Source: Mariprofundaceae bacterium
GTDB lineage: Bacteria; Pseudomonadota; Zetaproteobacteria; Mariprofundales; J009
DNA: 12,490 nt
Reading direction: 5' to 3'
Assembly (NCBI GenBank): GCA_015489095.1
Contig: WFMN01000100.1
Location: forward strand, 1-12,490
The position numbers and the translations under genes are program-made. Shown here in pieces: positions 1-7,900 of the stretch. How positions within the stretch are numbered: position 1 is the stretch's first letter; every line of letters begins with the position of its first letter. Under the pieces are notes generated by a model. It did no database searches. It saw nothing but the letters and a program-made list of their open reading frames with translations, and was not told the origin of the DNA.

Positions 1-197
1 ACATGGCGCGGGGCGATGTTGACGGCGGCCAGATTAGCGCTAAAGGCGTCGATCGCGGCGGGGGTGAGCGGCTTGCTCTTCCACTGGCGCTGGTTCTTGG
101 TGAATAGCGCGAAGGCGTTGGCTCCGATCGCATCGGCGTTGAGCGGGGCGTTTTCCACGCCGCCGCTGGCGCTGACATGAGCTCCGATATATTTCAT
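1..197 (-). CDS. nfo: Endonuclease IV (AP endonuclease), N-terminal part only
   Basis: The gene is read leftward from an ATG at 197 and runs off the left edge, leaving about 65 codons. The translation begins MKYIGAHVSASGG and continues with FALFTKNQRQWKS, which match the conserved start of the Nfo/endonuclease IV family. Nfo is a zinc-dependent TIM-barrel enzyme that cuts DNA 5' of abasic sites during base-excision repair in the cytoplasm. An AGGAGG-type ribosome-binding site (complement of 204-209) lies 6 nt upstream of the ATG, so the start is well supported. The zinc ligands lie further on and cannot be checked. It is on the same strand as the cyclase gene upstream but is separated from it by a 154-nt repeat-rich gap, so it may be transcribed separately. 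Confidence 0.93.
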   Translation of the reverse strand, partial: MKYIGAHVSASGGVENAPLNADAIGANAFALFTKNQRQWKSKPLTPAAIDAFSANLAAVNIAPRH

Positions 198-247
198 TGC
201 GGGCCTCCTATTTGCCTAGCACATCGCAACAAGTCCGTCCGTGGCAA

Positions 248-302
248 TTCGCGGTTGGAAACCGCTCCTACAGCCTGTGAGGCGGGGAATCCTTGCCCCG
301 AA
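248..302 (+). repeat. Degenerate GTAGGAG-type multi-hairpin repeat (copy R0)
   Basis: This is a diverged relative of the three repeats at 11457-12131. It keeps the TTCG start, the GCTCCTAC box and the CCCCGAA end. The left stem CGGTT/AACCG replaces CGGTCT/AGACCG of the other copies, and the right stem GGGGAA/TT-g-CCCC replaces GGGGTC/GACCCC. Sequence changes thus occur on both sides of each stem and preserve pairing. It lies in the gap between the cyclase and nfo, inside copy A of the other repeat family. Confidence 0.65.
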
Positions 303-321
303 CCGTCCGTGGCCGTGATGA

Positions 322-345
322 TGACTTGTTGCGTGACTTGTTGCG
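322..345 (+). repeat. Tandem duplication of a 12-bp unit
   Basis: TGACTTGTTGCG occurs twice head to tail (322-333 and 334-345). The inverse, CGCAACAAGTC, lies at 225-235 on the other side of the embedded hairpin repeat. The second unit forms the left arm of the palindrome that ends at 354. It is probably a local duplication inside copy A of the CCGTCCGTGG repeat, since copy B has no second unit. Confidence 0.7.
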
Positions 346-351
346 AAGTCG

Positions 352-2616
352 TCATTTACTGGTCAGGTTGTGTACCCCGTCCCAATCGTCGGGCGGGGGA
401 TTGGCGATGAGGTCGCGTACCCGGGCAATCATCACCTGATAGAGGCCATCCTGCGGCCCTTGCGGTGGCCAGCGCCGATCCAGCGCCTCGAAGGCGGCCA
501 GCGCCGCCTTGAAATCGCGGTTCTGCATCAGCTTCCACGCCTTTTGGTACGCCTCGTCGCGCTCGATGTCGATGGGATCCATCTTGTCGTGTTCATTGAT
601 CGGCTGCATGAGATCCACCGGGGTTGAGCGACCCACCACCCGCACCCGGTCGATAAAGCGGCAGTAGATCTTGTCGCGGATCATGTCGCGGGTGTCGCCG
701 CTGACCAGAATCGGCACCTTGTACTGCTTGCCCACCCCCTCCAGCCGCGCGGCAAGGTTCACATGGTCGCCCATCATGGTGTAGTTCATGCGCGATTCGG
801 CACCCATGTTGCCCACCACCATCGGGCCGCTGTTGAGGCCGATGCGGATGTTGACCTCCGGCAGCCCCTCTTCGCGCCACTTGGCGCGCATCTCGCCCAG
901 CGCCCACTGCTGCTCTAGCGCCGCCATGGTGCACTGGTAGGCGTGATCCTCCATCGGCAGCGGGGCGCCGAAGAAGGCGATCACGGCGTCGCCCTCGTAT
1001 TTGTCGATGGTGCCGCCACGGGCGAGGATGATGTTGCTCATCGCCGACAGGTATTCGTTGAGAAAGGCGACCAGTTGCGTCGGCGTCATCTTCTCGGAGA
1101 AGGTGGAGAAGGAGGCGATATCGGAGAAAAAGGCGGTCAGCACCCGCTCCTCGCCGCCCAGCTTGAGCATGTCGGGGTTGTTGGCGAGGTCTTCCACCAG
1201 CTCCGGCGACAGGTAGCGCGAAAAGGCCTCGGTGATGAAGGAGCGTCTGCCCGCCTCCACCACATATTCAAACAGCGTGGTGGGAATGGTGGTCATCAAC
1301 ACCCCTAGGATGAGGTAGGTGATCTTTACCCACAGGTGGTACTCGGTGAAGGCGTAGAACGAGCCGTAGGCGAGCAGCAGCGGCGCGGTGATGACGATGA
1401 CCCCCTGCGACAGCGCACTGCGCCGGCGTACCGCCCAGCCAAGGAGGAGGCTGAGCAGAAAGGTGGCCGCCAGCTCGTTCACCTCCAGCCATGCCGGGCG
1501 CTGGAGCGCCTCGTCGTGCAGGATATTGTTGACCCCGGCGGCGTGGTTTTCCACCCCGGGGAACTTCTCGTCGAACGGCGTCGGCCGCATGTCGAAGATG
1601 CCGATGGCGGTGGCGCCGAACAGCACCAGCGCGTTGCGGAAAATGGCGGGATCGGCCTTGCCGTTTAGCACATCGGCGGCCGAGACATGGGTGAAGGTCA
1701 TCCCCGGGCCGTAGTGGTTGAGCAGCATGGCGCCGTTGGCGTCGGTGGGGATGGTGTGATCGCCGATGGTCACCTTGTTGACGCCGGTGATATCGGCCTC
1801 GACCGTCATCGGGGCGTGGTCAAGATAGATGGAAAGGGTCTGCATGCCGAGGTTGGGCAGCACCAACCCGTCGCGCTGCGCCATCAGCGGCACCTTGCGC
1901 ACCATGCCATCCTGATCGGGAAAGAAGTTGAAAAAACCCTCGGCATCGACCACGGAGGAGAAGCGCTGCAGGTTGCCCTCGATCGCCGCCACATAGGGGA
2001 TCATGCGTTCGCCCCCCTTGGCCACCTTGGAGCTGTAGGCCGAGGCGGAGGCGATCCACATCTCGTCGTCGAGCTTGGCCTTGGCCGCTTGGGTGGCGGC
2101 GTCGCTGCTGCCGTAAAAGAAGTAGCCGGCGGCGATCTTGTCGTGGTATTTGGTGAACACCGCCTCCAGTTGCGCATCGACATCGCCGATCGGCTGGTGT
2201 TGGTAGAGCCAGTTGGCGGCGTAGGGGTCGATCTGCCGCGACTGCCGCATCATGCGTAGCGACTCGGTGAGCGGGTTGCGCTGCTTCTCCGAGAAGATGA
2301 TATCGAAGCCGAGCGCCTTGGCGCCGTACTGCCCCAGCACCCGATCCACAATGGTGGCGATCTTGTCGCGCGACCACGGCCAGCGCCCCACCTCGGTGAC
2401 GGATTTGTTGTCGATCGCCAGAATCACGATGTGGGGGTCGTGCGGGATGGTGCCGCGGATGACAAAACGCTCATCCAGTGTTTTGCGCTCGATACTCTCC
2501 AGAAAGGCGGGTTGCATCAGCGCCAGCAGCAGCGCCGCCGCCGCCATGATGAAGACCAGCGGCATGCCGAGCCACTTCTCATGGCGTTCGATAAAGGCGG
2601 TGATGGTTTTCAACAT
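352..2616 (-). CDS. CHASE2-domain class III adenylate/guanylate cyclase
   Basis: This 754-residue membrane sensor cyclase makes a cyclic nucleotide, probably cAMP, from the nucleoside triphosphate. One N-terminal membrane helix (about 17-36) is followed by a large periplasmic CHASE2 sensor region (about 40-375). Three more helices follow (about 382-397, 404-422, 430-450), then a cytoplasmic class III cyclase domain (about 490-650). The metal-binding aspartates are D499 in FFSDIASF and D543 in KYEGDAV. K539 fits the purine-selecting lysine of adenylate cyclases, and N620 and R624 in DHVNLAARLEG are the transition-state residues. All catalytic positions appear present. AGGAG (complement of 2623-2627) lies 6 nt before the ATG. 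The gene starts 19 nt after rodA, so co-transcription with the cell-shape genes is likely. The signal sensed is unknown. cAMP is favoured over cGMP by motif only. Confidence 0.93.
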   Translation of the reverse strand: MLKTITAFIERHEKWLGMPLVFIMAAAALLLALMQPAFLESIERKTLDERFVIRGTIPHDPHIVILAIDNKSVTEVGRWPWSRDKIATIVDRVLGQYGAKALGFDIIFSEKQRNPLTESLRMMRQSRQIDPYAANWLYQHQPIGDVDAQLEAVFTKYHDKIAAGYFFYGSSDAATQAAKAKLDDEMWIASASAYSSKVAKGGERMIPYVAAIEGNLQRFSSVVDAEGFFNFFPDQDGMVRKVPLMAQRDGLVLPNLGMQTLSIYLDHAPMTVEADITGVNKVTIGDHTIPTDANGAMLLNHYGPGMTFTHVSAADVLNGKADPAIFRNALVLFGATAIGIFDMRPTPFDEKFPGVENHAAGVNNILHDEALQRPAWLEVNELAATFLLSLLLGWAVRRRSALSQGVIVITAPLLLAYGSFYAFTEYHLWVKITYLILGVLMTTIPTTLFEYVVEAGRRSFITEAFSRYLSPELVEDLANNPDMLKLGGEERVLTAFFSDIASFSTFSEKMTPTQLVAFLNEYLSAMSNIILARGGTIDKYEGDAVIAFFGAPLPMEDHAYQCTMAALEQQWALGEMRAKWREEGLPEVNIRIGLNSGPMVVGNMGAESRMNYTMMGDHVNLAARLEGVGKQYKVPILVSGDTRDMIRDKIYCRFIDRVRVVGRSTPVDLMQPINEHDKMDPIDIERDEAYQKAWKLMQNRDFKAALAAFEALDRRWPPQGPQDGLYQVMIARVRDLIANPPPDDWDGVHNLTSK

Positions 2617-2635
2617 AACATGCTCCTAGGCGCCA

Positions 2636-3742
2636 CTAGGCCAGCGGGCTTCCCGCCCGTTGCCACGGGATCCGGTCGCGCGATTCGTAGGCGGTGCGCA
2701 TGACCAGACTCACGGCCGCCAGCATGGTGATCAAGGCGGAACCTCCGTAGCTGATGAAGGGCAACGGTACGCCCACCACCGGCAACAGTCCACACACCAT
2801 GCCGATATTGACGAAGGTATAGATGGTGAACATGGTGGCGACGCCGGTGCAGATCAGCGCGCCGAAGCGGGTGTGGGCCGATGCGGCGATGAACAGGATC
2901 CGGCTGATCAGCAGGGTAAACAGCAAGAGCAGGATCAGCGCCGCCACCATGCCCCCCTCTTCGGCCAACACGGCGAAGATAAAGTCGGTATGCTGCTCCG
3001 GCAGAAAATGGAGACGATCCTGGGTGCCGTGCAGAAACCCCTTGCCGAAGATGCCGCCGGAGCCGATGGCGATGGTCGATTGGATCACATGGTATCCGGC
3101 GCCGAGTGGGTCGCTCTGCGGGTCGAGAAAGGTGAGCACCCGCTGTCGCTGGTAGGCGTGCATCTTGTGCCACAGCAGCCACAGGCCGATGGGGCTGACC
3201 GCCACCATGGCGAGCAGCCAGCGCCAGCGAAACCCGCTGACGATCAGCATGGCCATGCTCTCCATCAGCACCACCAACGCGGTGCCGAGGTCGGGCTGGC
3301 GCACGATGAGTAGCGCGGCGACGATGGCCGCTAGCGAGGGAAGCAGCAGCGTGCGCCACTGGTCGCCGTCGCGGCTGGCAAACCAGTGCGCCATCATCAG
3401 CATCAGGGTCCACTTGATCAGCTCCGACGGCTGCAGATGGAGCGGGCCGAGATCTAGCCAGCGTCTGGCGCCCATCTGGACATCGCCGATCAGCGGCACC
3501 AACGCCAGCAGCAGCAGCGAGACGATGAACGCCGGCCAGATCAACAGCGCGGTGATCCGCAGCGGAATCAGGGTGCCGATCGCCATCACCACCAGCCCGA
3601 TGCCCCAGAATTGGAGCTGTCGCCACCAGATGGCGTGATCCCCCTGGTGGACGGCCGAGTAGAGGGTGAGCAGCCCCACCGTGGCCAACAGCAGCAGCAA
3701 CACCATCAACCACCAATCGAGTTTAGGCCAGAGGTTCATCAT
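2636..3742 (-). CDS. mrdB: Rod-shape SEDS peptidoglycan glycosyltransferase RodA
   Basis: This 368-residue polytopic inner-membrane protein polymerises lipid II into glycan strands during side-wall elongation, working with PBP2. It shows the SEDS family signatures in order: RRWLDLGPLHLQPSELIKW (about 93-111), RQPDLGTAL (148-156), LPEQHTDFIFAVLAEEGG (247-264) and LPVVGVPLPFISYGGSA (320-336). D253 in HTDF corresponds to the catalytic aspartate. Length is normal for the family. The first ATG shares its A with the TGA stop of PBP2 (TGATG), and no clear ribosome-binding site precedes it, so translation is probably coupled to PBP2. A second ATG follows directly and could serve equally well. Confidence 0.96.
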   Translation of the reverse strand: MMNLWPKLDWWLMVLLLLLATVGLLTLYSAVHQGDHAIWWRQLQFWGIGLVVMAIGTLIPLRITALLIWPAFIVSLLLLALVPLIGDVQMGARRWLDLGPLHLQPSELIKWTLMLMMAHWFASRDGDQWRTLLLPSLAAIVAALLIVRQPDLGTALVVLMESMAMLIVSGFRWRWLLAMVAVSPIGLWLLWHKMHAYQRQRVLTFLDPQSDPLGAGYHVIQSTIAIGSGGIFGKGFLHGTQDRLHFLPEQHTDFIFAVLAEEGGMVAALILLLLFTLLISRILFIAASAHTRFGALICTGVATMFTIYTFVNIGMVCGLLPVVGVPLPFISYGGSALITMLAAVSLVMRTAYESRDRIPWQRAGSPLA

Positions 3743-5619
3743 CAGTTGTCCGTGACATGGTGGATGACTTCGCGAGAAGCTGTCATCGCGGTCACGGACG
3801 GCCGCGCAAAAAAGTCCACGGACGGACTGTTTGCGATGGAATCATGATACTTGCGGGCGAAGGTATCGACGATGGCACGGGCGACTGGTGCCGCGGCGTG
3901 GCCGCCGTGGCCGCCATGCTCAACGAATACCGCCATTGCGATGCGCGGGTGTTCAAACGGGGCGTAGCCCATAAACCAGGCGTGATCGCGCTGTTGCCGT
4001 TTGACATGGCGGTGAATCTTCTTGCCCTCCTTGTCGCGTTGGGTGTGGATCACTTCGGCGGTGCCGGTTTTCCCCGCCGCGGAGAGCAGCGCGCCCGCGA
4101 ATGCGGCGCGGGCGGTGCCGTGCAGCGCGCTGGTGGTGAGGTGCATGGCGTACTGCACCAGCCGTAGGTCGGATTTGCTGATCTCGGCTTGACGCACGAC
4201 ATGGGGTGTGGCGTCGGCGAGCAGGGTGGTGGTGAGCACCTTGCCGCCGTTGGCGATGGCCGCCGCCAGCCGCGCGATCTGAATGGGGGTGGCGGTCACG
4301 CTCCCCTGCCCGATGGCGGTGATCATGGTCTCGCCTTGGTACCAGTGCCGCCGCCGTGGGGAACTACCGGGAAAGTGGCCGCGCGCCTCGGCGGAGAGTT
4401 CGATGCCGGTGGGTGCCGCAAGCCCCCACTCCAGCGCGCTCTCGCGCATCTTTTCCATGCCGAGGCGGTCGCCTAGGTGGTAGAAGAAGACATCGCACGA
4501 GCGGGTGATGGCGGTGGTGAGGTTGATCCTGCCGTGGCCGTGGCTTTTCCAGCAGCGCAGCTCACGATCCGCCAGTTGAATATGCCCTTCGCAGAGATCG
4601 GTGCTGCGCACGAAGGGGTTGTGATGTTCCAAGCCGGAGAGGGCGACCACCAGCTTCAAGGTGGATGCCGGTGGATAGGCGGCCTGAATGGCGCGGTTGA
4701 GCAGCGGGTTGCTGGGGTCGTTGACCCACTGTTGCCACTGCTTGGCGCTCAATCCGGTGATGAAACGGTTGTTATCGAAACCGGGCTGACTGAGTAGCGT
4801 CAACACCTCACCGGTCTGCACATCGAGCACCACCACCGCGCCGGTACGGTTGCCCAGCGCCTTGGCCGCGGCCTGTTGCAGATCGATATCGATGCTGAGC
4901 CGTACATTTTTGCCGTCGATGGGCGGCACGCGCATCAGGGTGCGGGTGCGGCGGCCGTGGGAGTCCACCTCTTCGATGCGCGAGCCGGGTGTGCCGCGCA
5001 GCACCGCCTCCATGGCGCGCTCCATGCCGCTGCGTCCGATCGATTCGCCGCTGTGGTACCCCCGCTCCAGATCCTCGCTGTCGGCCAGCGCCAAGTAGCC
5101 GATCAGGTGGGCGGTCAGCGCGCCGTAGGGGTAGATGCGGTGGCTGGCGGCGGTCACCTGAACGCCGGGCCAGTGGTGTTGGCGGCTGGCGATCGGTGCC
5201 GCCTGCCGCCAGCTCAGTTTGTCTTGCAGCAATACCGGCCGGTCGGGGCGGCGGTGGCGGATTCGCTGCCGCATCCTGTTGCTACGGGCGGGTGACCACC
5301 GCAGTTGCCCGGCGATAAACCGGAGCGTGGCGTCGAGGTTTTCCACCCGCTCCGGGATCAGCGATAGCCGGTAGGAGAGCTTGTTGCCGGCCAGCACCCG
5401 GCCGCGGCGATCGACGATCTCGCCCCGCACCGGAAGTTCGGGAACGGCATCCATCCGGTTGCGGTCGGATTGCAGCAGCAGCCCGGCATGCTGCATCCAC
5501 TGCAGATAGAGCAGGCGGCTGCAGAGCAGGAGCAGAAGCAGGAGCATCACGCCGCCGGCGATCATGATCCGGCGGCTGAAGTCGATGCGTAACTGCTGTT
5601 GGTCTTGCGGGCTTTTCAT
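3742..5619 (-). CDS. mrdA: Penicillin-binding protein 2, elongation transpeptidase
   Basis: This 625-residue class B penicillin-binding protein cross-links peptidoglycan during cell elongation. A cytoplasmic N-terminus and one membrane anchor (about 17-38) precede the pedestal region, which includes PVRGEIVDRRGRVLA (63-77) and GRSGMERAMEAVLRG (195-209). The transpeptidase domain starts near residue 240. Its motifs are the SxxK nucleophile S319-TLK in PPASTLK, S374-CD in the SxN position, and K517-TG in AGKTGTAE. It starts within an ATGA overlap with the mreD stop and shares one base with the rodA start. The last 36 or so residues, after the usual family end near AAPVARAIVDTF, form an unusual polar tail that overlaps a repeated DNA element (3763-3837). 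All catalytic motifs lie upstream of that tail, so activity should be intact. Confidence 0.96.
   Translation of the reverse strand: MKSPQDQQQLRIDFSRRIMIAGGVMLLLLLLLCSRLLYLQWMQHAGLLLQSDRNRMDAVPELPVRGEIVDRRGRVLAGNKLSYRLSLIPERVENLDATLRFIAGQLRWSPARSNRMRQRIRHRRPDRPVLLQDKLSWRQAAPIASRQHHWPGVQVTAASHRIYPYGALTAHLIGYLALADSEDLERGYHSGESIGRSGMERAMEAVLRGTPGSRIEEVDSHGRRTRTLMRVPPIDGKNVRLSIDIDLQQAAAKALGNRTGAVVVLDVQTGEVLTLLSQPGFDNNRFITGLSAKQWQQWVNDPSNPLLNRAIQAAYPPASTLKLVVALSGLEHHNPFVRSTDLCEGHIQLADRELRCWKSHGHGRINLTTAITRSCDVFFYHLGDRLGMEKMRESALEWGLAAPTGIELSAEARGHFPGSSPRRRHWYQGETMITAIGQGSVTATPIQIARLAAAIANGGKVLTTTLLADATPHVVRQAEISKSDLRLVQYAMHLTTSALHGTARAAFAGALLSAAGKTGTAEVIHTQRDKEGKKIHRHVKRQQRDHAWFMGYAPFEHPRIAMAVFVEHGGHGGHAAAPVARAIVDTFARKYHDSIANSPSVDFFARPSVTAMTASREVIHHVTDN
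3763..3837 (-). repeat. CCGTCCGTGG-family repeat, copy B, inside the PBP2 C-terminus
   Basis: On the minus strand this segment carries two CCGTCCGTG boxes (complements of 3816-3825 and 3793-3801). These are followed by an imperfect palindrome whose outer arms are GATGAC (3763-3768) and GTCATC (3782-3787). It aligns with 223-354 of the plus strand over both boxes and the GCGAAGTC part of the palindrome. It is translated as most of the PBP2 tail after residue 594. The reading frame stays open through the element, and the PBP2 stop and the rodA start lie about 20 nt beyond it. Confidence 0.6.
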
Positions 5620-6053
5620 CGTGTTTCCGGCTGCATCTGCTCACCATTGGGCGATGGGATGGCGAGGTCACGAATCCAGTACCACAGGGCAACGGCGAGC
5701 AACAAGGTGAGCGCGATGGCGCGCGGGTTCCACCCCTCGATCGCCATGGGGATCAGGGCGATGACAAGCAGCGCGACGCGTTGCGGCAGCGCCGCCCCTA
5801 GGCGCAGGTCGATCCGAACCAGCAGCAGCAACGCGGCGATCACGGCCAGCAGCGTGGGCGGCCACGGCTCCCAGTAGAGGATCAGGTCGTGAAGCAGCAG
5901 CAGGGGGAGCACCCACGGCCAGTGGCGGCGGCGGGCGGCGAGGGCGGCGATCAGCAGCGCGCCGCTCAGATCGGGGAGGAGCAGATTGTCGGGGGCGGCA
6001 AGGTTGATCAGCAGGGCGGCAATGGCGAGCAGGGTGCCGAGAATGGGAATCAT
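5616..6053 (-). CDS. mreD: Rod-shape-determining protein MreD
   Basis: This 145-residue, very hydrophobic inner-membrane protein has about five membrane segments, at roughly 3-20, 28-41, 46-61, 65-80 and 92-127. Primary sequence is poorly conserved in MreD, so the call rests on size, topology and its place between mreC and mrdA. MreD joins MreC in the membrane scaffold that links MreB to PBP2 and RodA. The ATG at 6053 starts MIPILGTLLA and overlaps the mreC stop by 4 nt (ATGA). An upstream in-frame ATG at 6116 would add 21 charged, proline-rich residues inside mreC and is less likely. The stop overlaps the PBP2 start in the same ATGA manner, so all three genes should be translationally coupled. 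Confidence 0.92.
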   Translation of the reverse strand: MIPILGTLLAIAALLINLAAPDNLLLPDLSGALLIAALAARRRHWPWVLPLLLLHDLILYWEPWPPTLLAVIAALLLLVRIDLRLGAALPQRVALLVIALIPMAIEGWNPRAIALTLLLAVALWYWIRDLAIPSPNGEQMQPETR

Positions 6054-6838
6054 GGTGTGGCGCTGTAGGGGTCTGTCGGGCGGTGGGCGACGGCCAACCA
6101 CTGGTTGCGCTGCCAATGGGCGGTGGGCACCGCGGTGACATGGACGAAGAGCGCCCCGGGGATGGGGTGGATCGCGGTGATGCGGGCGACGGCGATCCCC
6201 CGCGGGATGAGGCCGCCCGCGCCGCTGGAGTAGAGGATGTCCCCCACCTTCGGCTGTCGGGTGCGGGCGATCATACCGATGCTGAGATGGTCACCCTCGC
6301 CGTGGACGAGGGCGTTCAGCGTCTGTTGGCGGTTGGTGACGGCAACCGCGATGGCGGCGTCGAGCACCGTGCGCACCGTCGCGTGCCGGTCGTTGGCGGC
6401 GGTGACGATACCGACGAGGCCATCTTCCGATACCACCGCATCGTCCACGGCGGCACCTTCAACGCTAAGCAGCAGGTGGCGGTGTTCGTCGTCGGGGGAG
6501 GAGGTCACGCTGTAGGCGGTCAGCCAGCGGTAGGGCGGGGGGCGGTGGATCGCCAACAGCTTGCGCAAGGCGCGGTTTTCCTGCCGCAGGTGGGCCGCTT
6601 CGCCGCGCAGCGCGCTCAATCGACGCAACTGCTGCCTGCTGCGGAGTAGCTGCTGGTGCAGGTCGGATTGGCGCGCGGCCCACGACGAGAGATCCTGAAT
6701 CAGACTGGTGGGCGTTTGCAGCAGCTCAATCAGTGCCGCCGATTGCAGGAGCATCCGCTCTCCCGGCAGCCACGGGCGCAGTAGCAACAGGATCGCTAGT
6801 GTTGCCACGCCCCCGATCAGCAGGTGCATCAGCTTCAT
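6050..6838 (-). CDS. mreC: Rod-shape-determining protein MreC
   Basis: This 262-residue bitopic membrane protein has a short cytoplasmic end, one membrane helix (about 5-22) and a coiled coil (about 35-95, rich in Q, L, R and E). A periplasmic beta-barrel-like domain (about 105-255) follows, including the conserved VSEDGLVGIV (136-145) and SSGAGGLIPRGIAVARI. MreC bridges the cytoplasmic MreB filament to PBP2 and activates the elongation complex. It starts 24 nt after the mreB stop. No strong ribosome-binding site is visible before the ATG, and M4 is an alternative start. The stop overlaps mreD by 4 nt. Family membership is clear from both domain order and neighbours. Confidence 0.95.
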   Translation of the reverse strand: MKLMHLLIGGVATLAILLLLRPWLPGERMLLQSAALIELLQTPTSLIQDLSSWAARQSDLHQQLLRSRQQLRRLSALRGEAAHLRQENRALRKLLAIHRPPPYRWLTAYSVTSSPDDEHRHLLLSVEGAAVDDAVVSEDGLVGIVTAANDRHATVRTVLDAAIAVAVTNRQQTLNALVHGEGDHLSIGMIARTRQPKVGDILYSSGAGGLIPRGIAVARITAIHPIPGALFVHVTAVPTAHWQRNQWLAVAHRPTDPYSATP

Positions 6839-6862
6839 GGTCGGAATGGTTTGGGCGGAGGC

Positions 6863-7900
6863 TTACTCCTCGTAGAGCACAACCCGCATGCGATCCAGCT
6901 CTTCCAGCACCATGCCGCTACCGACCACCACGCAGTTCAGCGGCTCATCGGCCACGGTGATCGGCAGGCTGGTCTCCTCGCGCAGCAGTTGGTCGAGCCC
7001 GCGTAACAGGGCGCCGCCACCGGTCAGCATGATGCCGGTATCGACGATGTCGGCGGCCAGCTCCGGCGGGGTGCGCTCTAGGCAGATGCGGATCCCTTCG
7101 ACGATGGCGTTGACCGGTTCGCTGATCGCCTCCAGCACCTCGGCCTCGTCCAGCAGCAGGTTTTTGGGGACGCCGTTGATCAGGTCGCGCCCCTTCACCT
7201 CCATCTTCCGGTTGTCGTTTTGCGGGTAGGCGCTGCCCAGCTCGATCTTCAGCTTCTCCGCGGTGGAGGTGCCGATCAGCAGGCTGTATTTGCGGCGCAG
7301 ATGGTTGACGATGGCGTCGTCCATCTTGTCGCCGCCAACCCGCACCGAGCGCGAATAGACGATGCCGCCGTAGCTGATAACCGCGATCTCGCTGGTGCCG
7401 CCGCCGATATCGACCACCATCGAGCCGGCCGCTTCGGTGACCGGAAGACCGGCGCCGATCGACGCCGCCATCGGCTCCTCGATGAGGAACACCTGCCGCG
7501 CGCCGGCGGAGAGCGCCGATTCGCGGATGGCGCGCCGCTCCACCTGGGTGGAGCCGTAGGGGATGCAGATCACGATGCGCGGCGCGATGCCCCAGCTTCG
7601 CTTGTGCACCTTGCGCAGGAACTGTTTGAGCATCTCCTCGGTCACCACAAAGTCGGCGATGACCCCGTCCTTCAGCGGGCGGATGGCCTCGATGGCCGCG
7701 GGTGTCCGCCCCAGCATCTTTTTGGCGTCGAAACCGACCGCCAGCACCCGGCGCGGGTGACGCGAATCGCCGTTGTGCACCGCGACCACCGAGGGTTCGT
7801 TGAGCACAATGCCCTCGCCACGCACATAGATAAGGGTGTTGGCGGTGCCGAGATCGATCGATATGTCACGGGAAAAGAAGCCGAAAAGCGATTGAAACAT
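6863..7900 (-). CDS. mreB: Actin-like rod-shape protein MreB
   Basis: This 345-residue cytoplasmic, membrane-associated actin homologue directs side-wall synthesis. The N-terminus MFQSLFGFF is a likely amphipathic membrane-binding helix. The nucleotide-binding motifs are DLGTANT (16-22, phosphate 1), VVDIGGGTS (162-170, phosphate 2) and LTGGGALLRG (292-301, adenosine). E141 and E142 in IEEPMAA include the catalytic glutamate region. The start at 7900 is chosen because it gives the family N-terminus and follows GAGGA (complement of 7905-7909). The longer frame starting at 7987 adds 29 residues with no family resemblance. It is the first gene of the leftward cell-shape operon, so the promoter should lie in 7901-8036. 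Confidence 0.98.
   Translation of the reverse strand: MFQSLFGFFSRDISIDLGTANTLIYVRGEGIVLNEPSVVAVHNGDSRHPRRVLAVGFDAKKMLGRTPAAIEAIRPLKDGVIADFVVTEEMLKQFLRKVHKRSWGIAPRIVICIPYGSTQVERRAIRESALSAGARQVFLIEEPMAASIGAGLPVTEAAGSMVVDIGGGTSEIAVISYGGIVYSRSVRVGGDKMDDAIVNHLRRKYSLLIGTSTAEKLKIELGSAYPQNDNRKMEVKGRDLINGVPKNLLLDEAEVLEAISEPVNAIVEGIRICLERTPPELAADIVDTGIMLTGGGALLRGLDQLLREETSLPITVADEPLNCVVVGSGMVLEELDRMRVVLYEE

Larger units (their letters stand above)
223..354 (+). repeat. CCGTCCGTGG-family repeat, copy A (split by another repeat)
   Basis: Positions 223-244 match the complement of 3816-3837 at 20 of 22 bases. Positions 303-321 match the complementary strand of copy B (ending at 3801) at about 17 of 19. 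The element contains CCGTCCGTGG twice (235-244 and 303-312) and ends in the imperfect palindrome TGACTT(gttgcg)AAGTCgTCA at 334-354. Between the two CCGTCCGTGG boxes, copy A has about 58 nt holding a degenerate hairpin repeat (248-302), where copy B has only about 14 nt. The final TCA at 352-354 is also the complement of the TGA stop of the cyclase gene. Function is unknown; it looks like a small non-coding interspersed repeat. Confidence 0.6.

Noticed and set aside
177..410. Rightward 77-codon frame over the nfo start and the repeats
   Set aside because: It crosses the nfo start and two non-coding repeats, has no ribosome-binding site and shows no recognisable protein features.
6054..6116. 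21-residue extension of mreD
   Set aside because: The added residues are charged and proline-rich and lie inside mreC. The ATGA overlap start is typical of this operon.
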